A DNA stretch of 64,000 nucleotides, from positions 62,001 to 126,000 of the forward strand of contig JAEHOE010000098.1 of NCBI GenBank assembly GCA_016858145.1, in the 5' to 3' direction. This document shows positions 34,848 to 46,600 of this stretch, piece after piece (position 1 is the first letter of the stretch; every line of letters begins with the position of its first letter). The translations under genes and the position numbers were made by a program. The DNA is from Edaphochlamys debaryana. Its lineage: Eukaryota > Chlorophyta > Chlorophyceae > Chlamydomonadales. Under the pieces are notes generated by a model, which saw only the letters and a list, made by a program, of their open reading frames with translations, was not told where the DNA came from and ran no database searches.

Positions 34848-37800
34848 AGTTGGGCGTCAGGCATGGCTTGACATTACCCCATTTTGAGGATCACTGCGGA
34901 CTTGCGGACGGGATCATAGGTCATGTGAGGACAACGCTACGAGGGCTGTGAGGGCAGAACCGTCTTGTTCCCAGTTCATATTCATAACTGCTGAGTAAGG
35001 GGGGAGCAGGGAGCCAGCAGCGGGCGTGTTGTCGCTGTTCCTCGCTCGCCCCAGCGGGCTAGCAGTCATCCCGGATGCATGTGAAGAGCTGATGGCCCAC
35101 ACGCATGCTTGGAGCCCTGTGCAAAGCTCGCGCGGGCTGCGCTTGCATGCTGCAGAGCAGCGCCGCACGAGTGGCAGGAGCGCCTATTACCAGCGGCCTT
35201 CGGACTCTGCTAGCTGCGCTAAGAGCATTCTTACAACACCGTCTTACTTCCGGGTTTTGACAGTCATTCACTCGGTATGACAGACCACCCCTGCAAGTTG
35301 TTGGCGTGCTGTCCCTCGCCACGTCTGGATCAGGGGCAATGAGTTAGGGCAAGCAGTGGGGATGGCTGGCGGAGGGCTCTTATGGTTTGAGGCAGGAGGC
35401 CGTCTCTAAGCCTTTGTGGACTGTCTGGTGGTCTGCGCACCGTCAAGCTCCGCCGAAGGAGCTCTCACGCGTCACACACAAACAGGGACCGCTTGTGTTC
35501 CCCACTCGTCCTGGATGCTGATTCTAGCGGCCCGGGACTCCGGTTCATTACTGGATGTGGTCCCTCGCATTCCTGACATTTCCTGGCCAGCTCTTGGCCT
35601 TGGGTTATGATTGTTGATTCGGCTGTCTAGGTACATATGGCCCGAGTAGTAAGGTAGAAGCTTGATCTCAGGGCATGTATGGGCGCATGCGTCCTGGTCT
35701 CGCAGGGCCTGCTGGTCTGGTTGGAACTACTGTGAACATTTTGGATGCCCTCAGTCACTAGCCGGTCAAGGGAGGATTTTGAAAGTGGGTTCAAACAATC
35801 AGGAGCCTACATAGAGGCAGGGTCGATTGGGCTAGTGGTTCTGTGCACTGCACTGCTATGCGCGCATGCATGGGCGGGGCGCAGGGGCACCCATCCAAGA
35901 GTGCAGTGGGCGCTTGCCCCGGCGGGTGGCTCATCACAAACGCAGGCTTCTAAACGGTGCAGGTCGCTGGCATCATGCTTTTAAACGAGGGATTGGTGGA
36001 CTCTGCTGCATCAGCAGGTGATGCATTGGGCTGGAGGCTGGACGCAGAGGCCCTCAGTCAGGGGGGTGAGGGGGCGCATTAATGTATGGGCAACGGACGG
36101 CTGTCGTCAGTACGTAAGGTAGTAGTCTCCTTCGAGTTTACTTCGCTTGGCCCGTCATGCCTGATGGTCTCAATCGCTTCTTACGGTGTATGGCTGAGAC
36201 CGGCTGACCACGGGGCACCGCATGAGTGCCCCTTGTATCAGCGCCTCATATAAGCCCATGTCGAGGCAGGTCGGGCTGGATGCAGGAGTTCCCGAGTGCA
36301 TGATGGCCTCTGCACTGGCGAACAACCCCTTTGCAGGTGGCACCCGCGGTGCGTGTGGAGCTTCGTGGCTTCCCGAGTTTAGGGTACACTACAGTGCACT
36401 GCAGGTCTGCAGTGCGGAGGATCCCGGCCCGGCGGGTTGCTGCAGAGTGGGGGCAGGCGCGGCCGCGTGGCAGGGCCCAAGGCACAGCAGCGGTGCTCTG
36501 GGGTCGATGCAACGTGCAACTAGCCGGGTTGGGCGTGAAACACGGGCGCGACGCCGCCCCTAGCGGTGCTCTGGGGCTCAAGGGACTCATCACTCATGGG
36601 AGCCTTGGGAAGGCATGGGGCTGCTCTGCATGCAGGGATGCAGCAGGCTGACTCCAGTCCCCCCGAGGCCGCCGCCCACGCATCATGAGATGTACAGATG
36701 ACGACTGAGGGCTCACGTGCGCGTGTGCATCGTGCCAAACAGCTCCATTCCTGCCGGTCATTCCTGCCAAACACTCACTGGAGGGTTATAGGAACCCTGA
36801 CTGGGGTGGTGTATGGCCGCTGCCCTCAGCCTCTACCCCCGTCTCCCCCCCTCGGCTTGCTTTCCGCGTAACTTGTCTCCCGTGTCGTCTACATTCCCCC
36901 CTCGGGCCACCAGAGATGTTGTGGGCCGGCATTGCACTTTGCTGGCCTTGTTTTCCTCGTAACCTCGTTTCTCATTCCCCCTTGGGCTGTCACCTCAGGC
37001 CACCACCTCGCTTGGGCCTGCCGGCACTCGGTGCCGGTTCCCTCCGAGGGCCAATCCTCGGAGCCCGACGCCCGAGTCTCAGCCGAGGCTACGGCTTCGG
37101 GTCGGGCCAAATTACCCATATACCCCCGCCCTCCCTCCCAGCCCAAACATATCCCGTATGTATGTTTCCCTTATACCCGCCAGGGCGTGCTCAACCCTTG
37201 TCGCAGTACTGCATGCTTGGTGCTCAGAGTCCGTCGGCCTCCACCCATCATGACCCATCGACCCAACTCAAAGGGCCACCAAACAGCTGCCATGCCGCCT
37301 GCAACCCCATGAAGCGCATGTCATGTGTTTGCGGAGTGCAGTGGGCACCAACCCCGGTTGCACATTGCCTTCACCCACCCTGGCGGGGGGAGCCGCGGTC
37401 AAACCGCCAGCGCAGGTCGGCGTGCTAGGCGTGCGTGCCGGGGTATGTACGAAAGGCGCTTTCCCCTCCGGATAGCTGACGGCCCGTGCTGGCCGCCAAG
37501 ACGCCTGGCTTCCATGGCCATCTGACGCATGCTCTGGAGGCGTGTTGCTCTGTTATGGCTTCCTTGGCGCATGTGGCTGGGTAAGGGTTTGGGGGGTTTG
37601 TTGGCGAGCGGAGGAGGATCCCTCAGGTCCCCCCGCGCGCCTTGGGCCCTCGTGAGGCTGAGCCCGCGTCAGCCCTCATAGGTGTTCTCAAGACCTCTGT
37701 TTAGCAGCGCGGGCCGCTCTGGGGCCGCCGCAACCCCGTCGGCGGGCGCAGCGAGGTAGGCCGACTCCGGGTCGGTCAGCCCGCGCACCGGTCCTACTAC

Positions 37801-38438
37801 AGCCGCGCCGGCGCAAGCAGCGGTAGGTTCTCAGCACATTATGACCAACGTGTATGGCGCTTTGCCGCTCCTGTTCAAACCTCCGCCCTGTACCTCGGGC
37901 TTGGGGTCCTAGAGCGTTTGGCCCCGTGACTTACACGACCATATAGAGCGTACGCTGGAGTTAACATTCGGACCGGACGACAGCTCTACTTTGGTCGCTT
38001 GGGCCGGCGGGTCGGGCTACGAATCGGTGGTGGCCCGGTTGAGACGCTGCACACTTGTCACCGCGCACAACTATTATATCCTGAATTTGATTAGGGGCAA
38101 TCAATAGCTTACTGCTTGCCAGTGCAGTTATCGTGGCGTTTGGAACCAGCCAACTCTCTCTCTATACGGACCAGACTATTCTGTTCACCGAGGCAAAGCT
38201 CACTGTGACAGCTAGATAGCACTGTTTGTGTGAAGTCTCGGCTGCGTCGACGCTTACGGACACCAATCCAGGGCACCTCGGCCTCGGCGCAGCAGCGCTT
38301 GCACCTCGAGGATCGACAACAAATCTAAGCAGCTCGACAAAGTCTCACACACTGGCCTGGGCGCCTTGTTGAGTCGGGCTGAATGCCCTTAACGGGCCAC
38401 CAGGCGCGTGGCTGCTAGGCCGCCTCCAGGCACCGGCC
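34848..38438. other. Intergenic, no gene seen
   Basis: About 3.6 kb, less GC-rich than the coding parts. It contains a dispersed-repeat copy (36856-36906) and no splice-consistent coding frame. Confidence 0.45.
36856..36906 (+). repeat. Dispersed repeat, copy 3
   Basis: GCTTGCTTTCCGCGTAACTT and TCTCCCGTGTCGTC match copies at 18751 and 25864. A diverged second unit follows at about 36945-36985 (TTTTCCTCGTAACCTCG, then CATTCCCCCTTGGG), so this copy may be a two-unit array. Confidence 0.65.
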
Positions 38439-41334
38439 ATGGAACCTAGCGACACGTAAGCCTTTAAATCTTTGCGAGTGCAGGACGCGGGGTTTGAGAA
38501 TCCCTCAATAAAAGTCGGTCTACGGTTTGGGTGCGCGTGCTCCAGCGTGCTTGAGTTTCTAGCGCCGCTCTCGACCGCCAGGCGATATGGGACCGGCAAC
38601 CACGAGCACATCCGCGGTACTCCGCTACATAGGCTTGCCCGACTCAGAACTCGAGCAGTTCGCCTCCCGAATCACTGCAACCTGTGACGTCCCACCGGCT
38701 GGCATTCTCCTCGTGCGCAGGCCACGTTTCGTCTCGTGGGGTCATACGCCATCCGACCGCAGCGAAGGGCGTGCGGGCTCGCCCCCGCGGACGTCTAGCA
38801 GCCCCACGCGCCCAGCCCGACCGTACACAACTCTGGGCAGCGGGGCGTGCGGCCGAACCTTCCAAGTGCCCCACCAAGCGCCGGGGGGCTTCACGTTTCC
38901 CCGACAGGCAGCAGTCAGCCACGCGTCTCGGCTGGAGCGCACTTCCAGCTTTGACCTCGCGCCCCCCGTACGGCGTTACTCTGGGGGCGACACGCCGCAC
39001 CAGCCTTACCCCGCAACGGACCCTCCACGCCGCGCCAGCTGCAACGGCGGCGGCGCGCTGGGCGGCGGCGGTGGCGGTGGTGGAGTGCTGGGGCTGTCAA
39101 ACCACCGCGGAGAGCTGGCGGCGGACGGTGGGTCGCTGGCGGCCTGCAGCCGCCAGGCCGCCTGCGGCCCGCCCAGCGCAGGCGGCCGCGCCGACAGCAG
39201 CGGCACGGGCGGCGGCGGCGTGGGCAGCGCCAGTAGCGGCAGCGCTGGCGGCGGCGGCCTCGGGAACGGCAGGCGGAGCGGCTCGGTTCTTCTGGAGTTT
39301 GATGCGGCTGCCCTCGAAAGCAGCGGAGGGTTCGACATGAGCGGTCGCGCGGGGGAGCTGGTGGCGCTGGGGCGGGAGCTGTCGGCCAGCCTGGAAGACA
39401 TTCGGGTGAGCGCCTCGGCTGATGGGAAAATGGAGGCACAATTCGCCGTCCGGCAGGGTGTCGTGCGTTGTTGAAGATGACATGTGTGTTGCTGCTAGAG
39501 CCTGGCTTGCGTGCGGGCACAATATGGTCAAACTTTGATGGCACTGCCTATTAGTGATATAGGCCTATCCGTATCTTGAGAAGCATCTGTACGCTCACTT
39601 CCTGCCCTGTCCTCTCCCATACCTCAGAGGCGCAAGACCCAACTCGCGAAGCAAGAGCTGCTGGTCGCGCAGGAGATCGCAGGCTTGCGGAGGGCGCTTC
39701 TGGAGGAGCTGCAGCGGCAGCGGCATCTCGGCCGGCTCCGGGAGCAGGCGCAGCTGCAGCCTCACCGCCCGGAGCAATGGGAGCGGCGGGGCACACGCTC
39801 AGATTCGGACGCGTTGCACGAGCGGCCGGCGGAGACACGGGGGGCGGGGCGGGTCACGTCGGAGCCATCAGGGGACCATGACGAGGGCCGGCCTGGCTCC
39901 AGCGTTGCGCTGTCAGATCACTCGCAGTCGCCGCCGGAGCGCGACGGCCCACCGTCACCCACGACAGGGCCCCTGCCCCTGCTGGGATCAGATCTGCCGT
40001 ACAACGGCGCCGCCGCCCATGCCAGGCGCGCGGGCGCGGGCGCGGCGGCAAGGGCCGGCGGTGGTGCCGGTGCCGCGTGCGGCGGCTCCCCGCGCCCCTG
40101 CCCCAGGCAGGCTTCCTCGCCTTCCCTGCGGGGGCCCGCCGCTCCTCCTCCCCCTGCTCCGGCGCATCGGCTGGCGCCGGGCCCGGCTCAGCTGCCGCCC
40201 GGCTCGCAGCCGCCCTCGCCCACCCTGCGAGACCAAGCACTCCGCGAGCCGCCCCAACGACGGCCAAGCTTCCATCCCAGCGACCGAGTGGGGCCTGGCC
40301 CCTCGCCGCTTGTGGCCTCCAGCGCTCTTCAGCATTGGGTCGTACCGCGAGGCGCGCAGCCGCACCAACTGTCGTCGCACCCCGCCCGCCACCTCAACCT
40401 CCACGCCGACGGTCCCAACGACCAACCAACCAACCTCCACGCGCCGCCCAACCACCACGTGGCCCCGCCGCCCCAAGCCCGCACCGAGCTGAGGAACGAG
40501 GTCCAGGACGAGATCCAGCGTCAGCTCCTGCAGCTCGTACAGCACCAGATTGATCTCAAGAGGCCCAGGGAGGCCCAGATCGTACTCGAGGTCCTCAAGG
40601 AGCGTGCGGGCCTGACCTCAACCGCCGACCCGCCCCAGCGAGCACCCTCGGACTCGGGCGCGGCTGCGGTTGTGACCACGGCCGCGGCTGACGCTGCCCG
40701 CACGGATGTCGGCGCGGGTGCTGTTGCCGGCGTGGGGCCGGGTGCGGGTGGGGGCAAGCCGGCGGTAGCCCTGGAGCCACCGCCGGGGCACCTGGCCCTC
40801 CGCCGCGCGCTCTCGCGCCGGGCCTCGAGGCGGGACGTGCGCCTGGCGGTTGTGGTGGAGGAAGAGCCGCCGGGCGCACCAGCCCCGCCGCCGCAGGTGC
40901 TGGTCCCTGGCCTGCCGGTGCTGCAGCCCCGGGGCCCGCCCGTGGACCCCCTGCCCCTCAACCTCCCCGGGCCGGACCTCCCTGCCCCCGAGCTCCTCGC
41001 CGAAAGGCCCGGCCTCGTGGCTGCGCCCTGCGGGGCCCACGACCTGGAACCCGCCGCCCACGGTGTGATTGAGGTTGTGGACAATACCAGCCTTCCGTTG
41101 CCCATCGACGTCTCCCGCTTCCAGGGCCTGAGCGCGGCTTCGCCAAAATCTCGTGCGCGTGCGGCCCCTGAGGAGGATGAGGACATCCGGGGCGCGCTCT
41201 CGCTCCTGGTGGCGGCGGAGGTGCTGGCGGCAGCCAAGGAAAGTGCGGAGCCCAAGAGCGGCGGCGACCGCAGGGCCTCGGATGGCGCTGAAGGCGAGGC
41301 GGAGGAGGCAGCCAAGAGGCCTCGCCTCGCGTGA
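38439..41334 (+). CDS. Family member P5: coiled-coil, low-complexity putative nuclear protein
   Basis: Proposed exons: 38439-38455 (MEPSDT, ends phase 2 at GTAAGC), 38721-39405, 39628-41334; 802 aa. The one-base start of exon 2 agrees with P3 and P8. An alternative is initiation at the ATG at 38587, reading straight through the acceptor. Exon 2 ends FDMSGRAGELVALGRELSAS then LEDIR at a GTGAGC donor; exon 3 begins RRKTQLAKQELLVAQEIAGL and RRALLEELQRQR. Together these are the best match outside P6-P8 to the family core. A second predicted coiled coil, ELRNEVQDEIQRQLLQLVQ and following, lies at about 40480-40612. PLPLNLPG fits the LxLxL form of EAR motifs, and KRPRL sits at the C-terminus. Function is unknown. 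Confidence 0.62.
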
Positions 41335-41923
41335 GGCGGGGCGTTGAGCCTCATCAGGACGTGTGAAGAGTGGAAAAAGCGTATTTCAGTCAGCCTTGGA
41401 GACAAAGCACTGCGAAGCGCACGAGTCAGACGAGTGATTATTGCAGCCTGGAGGGCTTGACAACTTGCGTAGGGGCGGGAGGATTCTCTGTGGGAAGCTT
41501 CAGCGACAGGGATTCGTTACACTGAGCCCTCGTCTTTGGTTGCGTACCCGGGTCAACTTTTGGGATCTGCGCAGCAGGGGCCTCACCAGTCACCTAAACT
41601 CGTTTTAGGGGAATGTGTAGTGCTAGGTTGGTTATTTCGGGCTGCGGCCGAGGCGTATCACATGGCATCATGTTCCGTTGCCTGCTCAAGCGCATCCTAT
41701 GTTACGATGCATGGCCCTTCCTGGCGCTCTTGGCAGGAGTACAGGGCCCCCATACCTCGCCCTTGTAAGAGCCAGACGGCTTAGGGAGGTCGGCGGTCGG
41801 CGGTGCGTATATCCGGGTTTCGTGCATACTTTTGGCCAAACACTGCTTATGGGATTAGCACTCGCTCTCATTTTTAAGCGTTGAGGACGGACTGGAAGGA
41901 TGGGCCTCAGGGCTGAAGGAACG

Positions 41924-41985
41924 CTCGGCTGCCGCTGGAGCTGTGTCGCTGAGCTCTCGGCTGCCGCTGGAGCTGTGTCGCTGAG
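41924..41985. repeat. Two-copy tandem repeat, 32-bp period
   Basis: CTCGGCTGCCGCTGGAGCTG with GTCGCTGAG at 41924 is repeated exactly from 41956. Confidence 0.9.
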
Positions 41986-42350
41986 CGATGGCTTGCAGAA
42001 AGCCCACTCTGATGGATGTGCACTGTTGGGCAGAAAGCCCAGAAAGCCCAGAAGAGGAAGGTTTACTATCACATGGGATCCTTTTGGCCTGTCGAATCAG
42101 AGTTCAGGCACCTACCTCTGCCGGGTCTGGAGGCTAAGCTATAGCAAGATCACACCTTCTCAAGTCATGCGGGGGGGGGACAAAGACACAACAAAGACAC
42201 TGCCAGGTTTGCCCTGGTCTGGATTGTCCTAAGCTGCCTCGCTGCGGCGGTTCAGCTGCTGTTCTCTGTGCTGCGGCGATGTCAAGCCGCGGTTTGTATT
42301 CCCCTATTTGTCCTATTGGTTTGTGGACGGCAGGAAGGCTAGTCCAAGGC

Positions 42351-42690
42351 CTTGGCATGCGATCGTACTGGGCTGAGGTAATCAAGAGCCGAAGCCTGCG
42401 GGGGTTCCCATAACAGGTTTGTGATGGTAAGGCCGCTAGGCATGCAACCGTGCTACCCGGAGGCATTCAGGGTCGTGCAGGATCTGCAGCCCGGACCCCG
42501 GAGTCTGGAGCCTGCGGGGGGTTCTCCGACGGATTGTGGTGGGGCTGCCGTGTGCCAACCTGGGCCGCTAGGCATGCGATCGTATTGTGCGGGGAGGCAA
42601 TCAGAGACGTGCATGATCTGAATCCCGGAGCTGAAGCCTGTGGGGGTTATTTCACGGGTTCGTGCTGGGGCTGCCGTGTGTGGTTGCGGC
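42351..42690. repeat. Degenerate tandem array, about three units of roughly 120-130 bp
   Basis: GGCCGCTAGGCATGC occurs at 42431 and 42562 (a related GGCATGCGATCGTA at 42354). The phrase GAAGCCTGYGGGGGTT recurs near 42393, 42509 and 42634, and GTGGGGCTGCCGTGTG-like text near 42540 and 42665. No coding frame spans the units. Confidence 0.7.
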
Positions 42691-43604
42691 CCCGACCTGG
42701 AACCCCTCATGTGGTTATGCCTGTCTGTGCGGGTTCGTGGGTAGCAGCAGGGAGAGCGACAAGTTCTGTAGATGAGCACGTGCGGTTTGGCCGGTTTGCA
42801 TAGCGTCTGTAACATGTGGCACAGCGCCCTGCCAACGCTTGTGGTGCTCTGCAACCTTGCGTTGTCTTGCGTTGTGGCTGGGCCCAGCCTGAGCTTGCGC
42901 CGGCTGTCTGTTCATTGCCCCAGTCGAAAGCACCGCCGCAGCCAGCACGCTCCCTCTTAACACCTTCCGCCCCGCCACAGCGCCACCCATTGACCGACCG
43001 CCGCGCAGCCTCACTTGATGTCAACACAACTGTGAGGGATGCACCCAGGCGTTCTTCCAGCGTTCCAGGGACACGGCAACCACACCTGAGCCGATCAGCT
43101 CTGCGCCCACGCGTTGCGGTCAGCGCGCCAGCGGTCCCCACCCTCCAACTTCAACACCGCATCCCCTTGGCCAACGGCTGCTTCGGTAGCCCGCCAACCT
43201 GCCGTCAACAATACTGCCGTTGTGGCGGCATGGGGTTCATCCCTCAGCAGGCGCCGTGTCCTTCTTGTGCGGGGAGCAGCCCCCCCCCCACCCCACACAC
43301 GGCGCAGGGTGGGTTCCGGTAATCCGCACTCGCATTCGCATTCGACCGGGCCGGGACCGGGCTAAACACAGGCAGTTCCTGCTGTAACAATCGCATCCTT
43401 CTTCTGCAGGGAGCAGCCCCCCCCCACGCACTGCAGATCGCCACCACACAGCCGCGCTTGACTACCCTCGGGCGCCCCGACCCGCCCCCAAGTCCGACCA
43501 CGCAGTCCGACCAAGGACTTCGAAGTAGCCTTGTGCCCTTCAGACCAGCGCCGGAGCCGTCGGAGCCTCGTGCGGTCGCGGGCCTGCGGCTGCCCCGCAG
43601 CGCC

Positions 43605-46600
43605 TCAAGGCTCCAGATCCAGCTTCACGCGGTGCCAGGCGTTGTTGACCACGCCGCGAAGATTCCAGATGCCGGCCACGCCGTCGGGCTGGCTGTTGTA
43701 CGACGCGTCAACCGCCTGGCGGGCGTGGCGGGCGGGCACGCGAGGTCTGAGCACTGGAACAGGACCGAGGCGCCAGGAGCTTTGATGTTTAGTAGCTGGC
43801 TCGGCCTCCCCTCCCTTGCAAGGTCCACCCGCTCGCAGCGTGTTGCCCCAATACGGTAGCCGGCTCCTGCTGGCCTCGCGACCTGCGGATTAACCCCCAA
43901 GGGCCACACGCGCTCACCTTGCAGACCAGCTCCACGGCGGGAGGCAGGGAGCCGTCGGCGGAGGGCTTGGGCAGCGGCACGGTGGTCTGGGTGGGGGTGG
44001 GGGTGTGGGGGTGTGTGGGGATGGGGGCAGGAGAGAGCGGCGGGCAACGGTGGGCACGGGGCGGCAGCAGCGCGAGGGCAGCGCGGCGGCTACGCTTGCA
44101 AGTTTGCACACAATGTGTTGAAGTGCTGTGGACGCTTTGTCAGGGCTGGGAAGCTCTCGTGCCTGGGCTTTAATCTCCTCCGGGCAATCTCCTCGGCGAT
44201 CCCGCTCTGCTCCCATGGGCGAAGTTAGATGGGTCAGGGCTACCCCGCACCCTTTCCGGAAGCATGCGGAGTGGCCTTAACCTATCTAACTTCGCCAACG
44301 GGAGGAGGGCAGGCAGACTTTGCATGGCAGATATAGCAACCTCCGAGCAGTTAGCGCGTGGAGCACCCAGCCACAGTTGCACTGCGGCATCTTTAATCCT
44401 ACACACACCAACACACGGGTACTGGCAATGCACCGTCTAGCTACCCCGACCCACCTCCCTCACCCCAGTCCGCCCACCCCACACGCTACCCCACGCACCT
44501 CCCACAGGGTCCAAGCCCAGGCCCCCGAGTAGCTGCCCGGCGGCGGCGCCCCCGGCGGCGGCGGCAGCAGGCGCGCGGGCGCCCAGGAGCGGCCTCCGTC
44601 GGTGCTCACGTCCACCCGCACGATGCCGCGGCCGCCGCCGCTCCAGGCGTAGCCGCGGATGGTGATCTGAGGTGGGTGGGTGCAGAGGGGTGGGGTGAGA
44701 CTTTGAGGCCGAGCGGGGCTGCGTCGTCTCGCCAGTAGGAGCGCCGGAGACGGTACATGCCGCCGGGGATTGAGTGGGAGGAGCGAGGGGTGGGGTGGGT
44801 GGGAGTCGGCGGTTGGGATGATGGCATAGGGGTAGCGAGTGCCAGCGTGCGCGAGGGAATCGGGATGAGGCCGAGGGGTCAAGCGAGCTACACGTGGAAG
44901 GGTGAGCGTCGCACCCAAGCCTGTGTCCGCCCAGCTGGCATTCCTCAAGTCCCACGCCGCCGTGTCGTTCCCATCGTGCGTGGGCGCAGCCAAGCACGCA
45001 CCTCGCCGTCCGCCGCGCTGAGGGGGGTGCCGGGGGCGGGCTCCGTGATGGCGCTGGTGACGGGGGGCTCCTGCGGGTGGGGGGGCGGCAGCGGTTGGGG
45101 CGATGCGGAGCCGACGGAAAACTCTGTGCGCAACACGGCGGCCCGCGGCCACCCATCCAGCCATGCGACGAGCGCTATGCGCATAAAGTAACCCTGCGCA
45201 CGCGCAGAGGTAACCCTGCACTCCTTGACCCCTTCAATCGACCAGCGGCAGCCTGATCTTCCAGCCGCCCTGCCCTGCCCTGCCCCGCCCCGCCCCCGCT
45301 CTCCGCACCTGGATCGCGGGTGCTGAACCCCACTCCACGCTGTCCCAGTCCACGCTGGGGCAGAAAGACTTGTAGTCGCGCTGCTGCCAGTGCGAGCCGG
45401 ACTCGTACTGGGAGGCCACGATGCGGTCTGGGGAGGGGGGGGATGGAGGGGGGGTCATGAGGTAGGTGATCGCTTGACGAAGCCCGATGCGAATGAGGTC
45501 ACGGAGGAGGAGGAAGGGGGGAGGGGCGAGGCCAAGATGCGGGGAGGCACGTGGGCCCCCTTCGACACCCATCGAAGATTCTTGTCAGTCCCCAGTCCCC
45601 AGTCCCCAGTCCCACGCTCACTGAGCCACTTGACGCTGCGTGCGCCCGTCACCCCCGGCACGATGACTCGGAGCGGGAAGCCGTGGTCTGCGGGAGGAGG
45701 AGTAGGGGCAGCGAGTTGCACACCAAGCACAGGCATGCCGTGTCACTGAACGCTGCCGTGTCACTGAACGCTGCAAAGTGTCTGCGGGAGAGGAGGTGGA
45801 AAGGGCGGGAAGGCGGGAAGGGAGCATGCGCAGTTGCTGCTCAGCAGCAGGCGTACAGCTGGCGCATCAGCCCAAGCTCGCAGGTCCATTGGCTCTTACG
45901 CTCGATTGAGCTACGCCCCCCCTCGGAGGATTCCATCCGCCGCCCCGCCCACCCTTGCTCAGCGGCTGGCCGTTCATCTCGTACGCCAGCAGGACGTCGC
46001 CGTCCGCCGCCAGGGCCTTGGACACGGGGATGGAGGCGCCGTACACCTGTACGGCAGGGCACATCGCCAGCTGACGTGAATGCTCTGGCAGCTTGGCTAA
46101 TCTAACTGCCGGCCCTGAGACGCACTGTCCCCGTCTCGTTCGGCCTACTGCACACCCGACCCACATCAACCAGAAAACGAGACGCACACTGCGCCGTCCC
46201 TAAACCCCTCCCCCATGTAGCAAGGCCCCCGTTCCCCCCAAGACCCACATCAGTGTCCCACCCTAGCACCCAACCCCCTTCCCCGCCCTCCACGCCCCCC
46301 GACCCACATCGTGCCCCTGCCGCGAAACCCCCTTCCCCCCCCTCCCCGACCCACATCGCCCGTGGTGGCGTCCTTGTCAGCGCCCTCAAAGATGATGTGC
46401 TTCACCAGCGGGTCCTCCTCGGACAGACCTGGCACCGGGGGCAGGGCAGGGATTTGGTAGCGTTACCTTTCAGCCTTGGAGCAGATGGCAAGGGGGGGTC
46501 GGGGGGCCTGTCGGAGCATCACCAGGTAGTCCTCCAAGCTCGAGAAGCGGCAAAGGGGGCAGGCGGCGTGGGCGAGCAGATGCCCACGGGGCAGCCGCAC

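Larger units (their letters stand above)
41335..43604. other. Intergenic between convergent P5 and sulfite oxidase genes
   Basis: Both genes end here, so it carries two 3' UTRs. No further gene is seen. Two tandem repeats are present (41924-41985 and 42351-42690), along with AGAAAGCCC units at 41998-42050. Confidence 0.5.

Noticed and set aside
42351..42690. Tandem array considered as a CRISPR array
   Set aside because: Eukaryotic context, only about three degenerate units, and no short identical repeats with unique spacers.
45888..45950. tRNA-like 5' half on the minus strand (GGGGGCGTAGCTCAATCGAG)
   Set aside because: It lacks a matching acceptor stem and a GGTTCGA-type T arm, and lies in sulfite oxidase intron 9.
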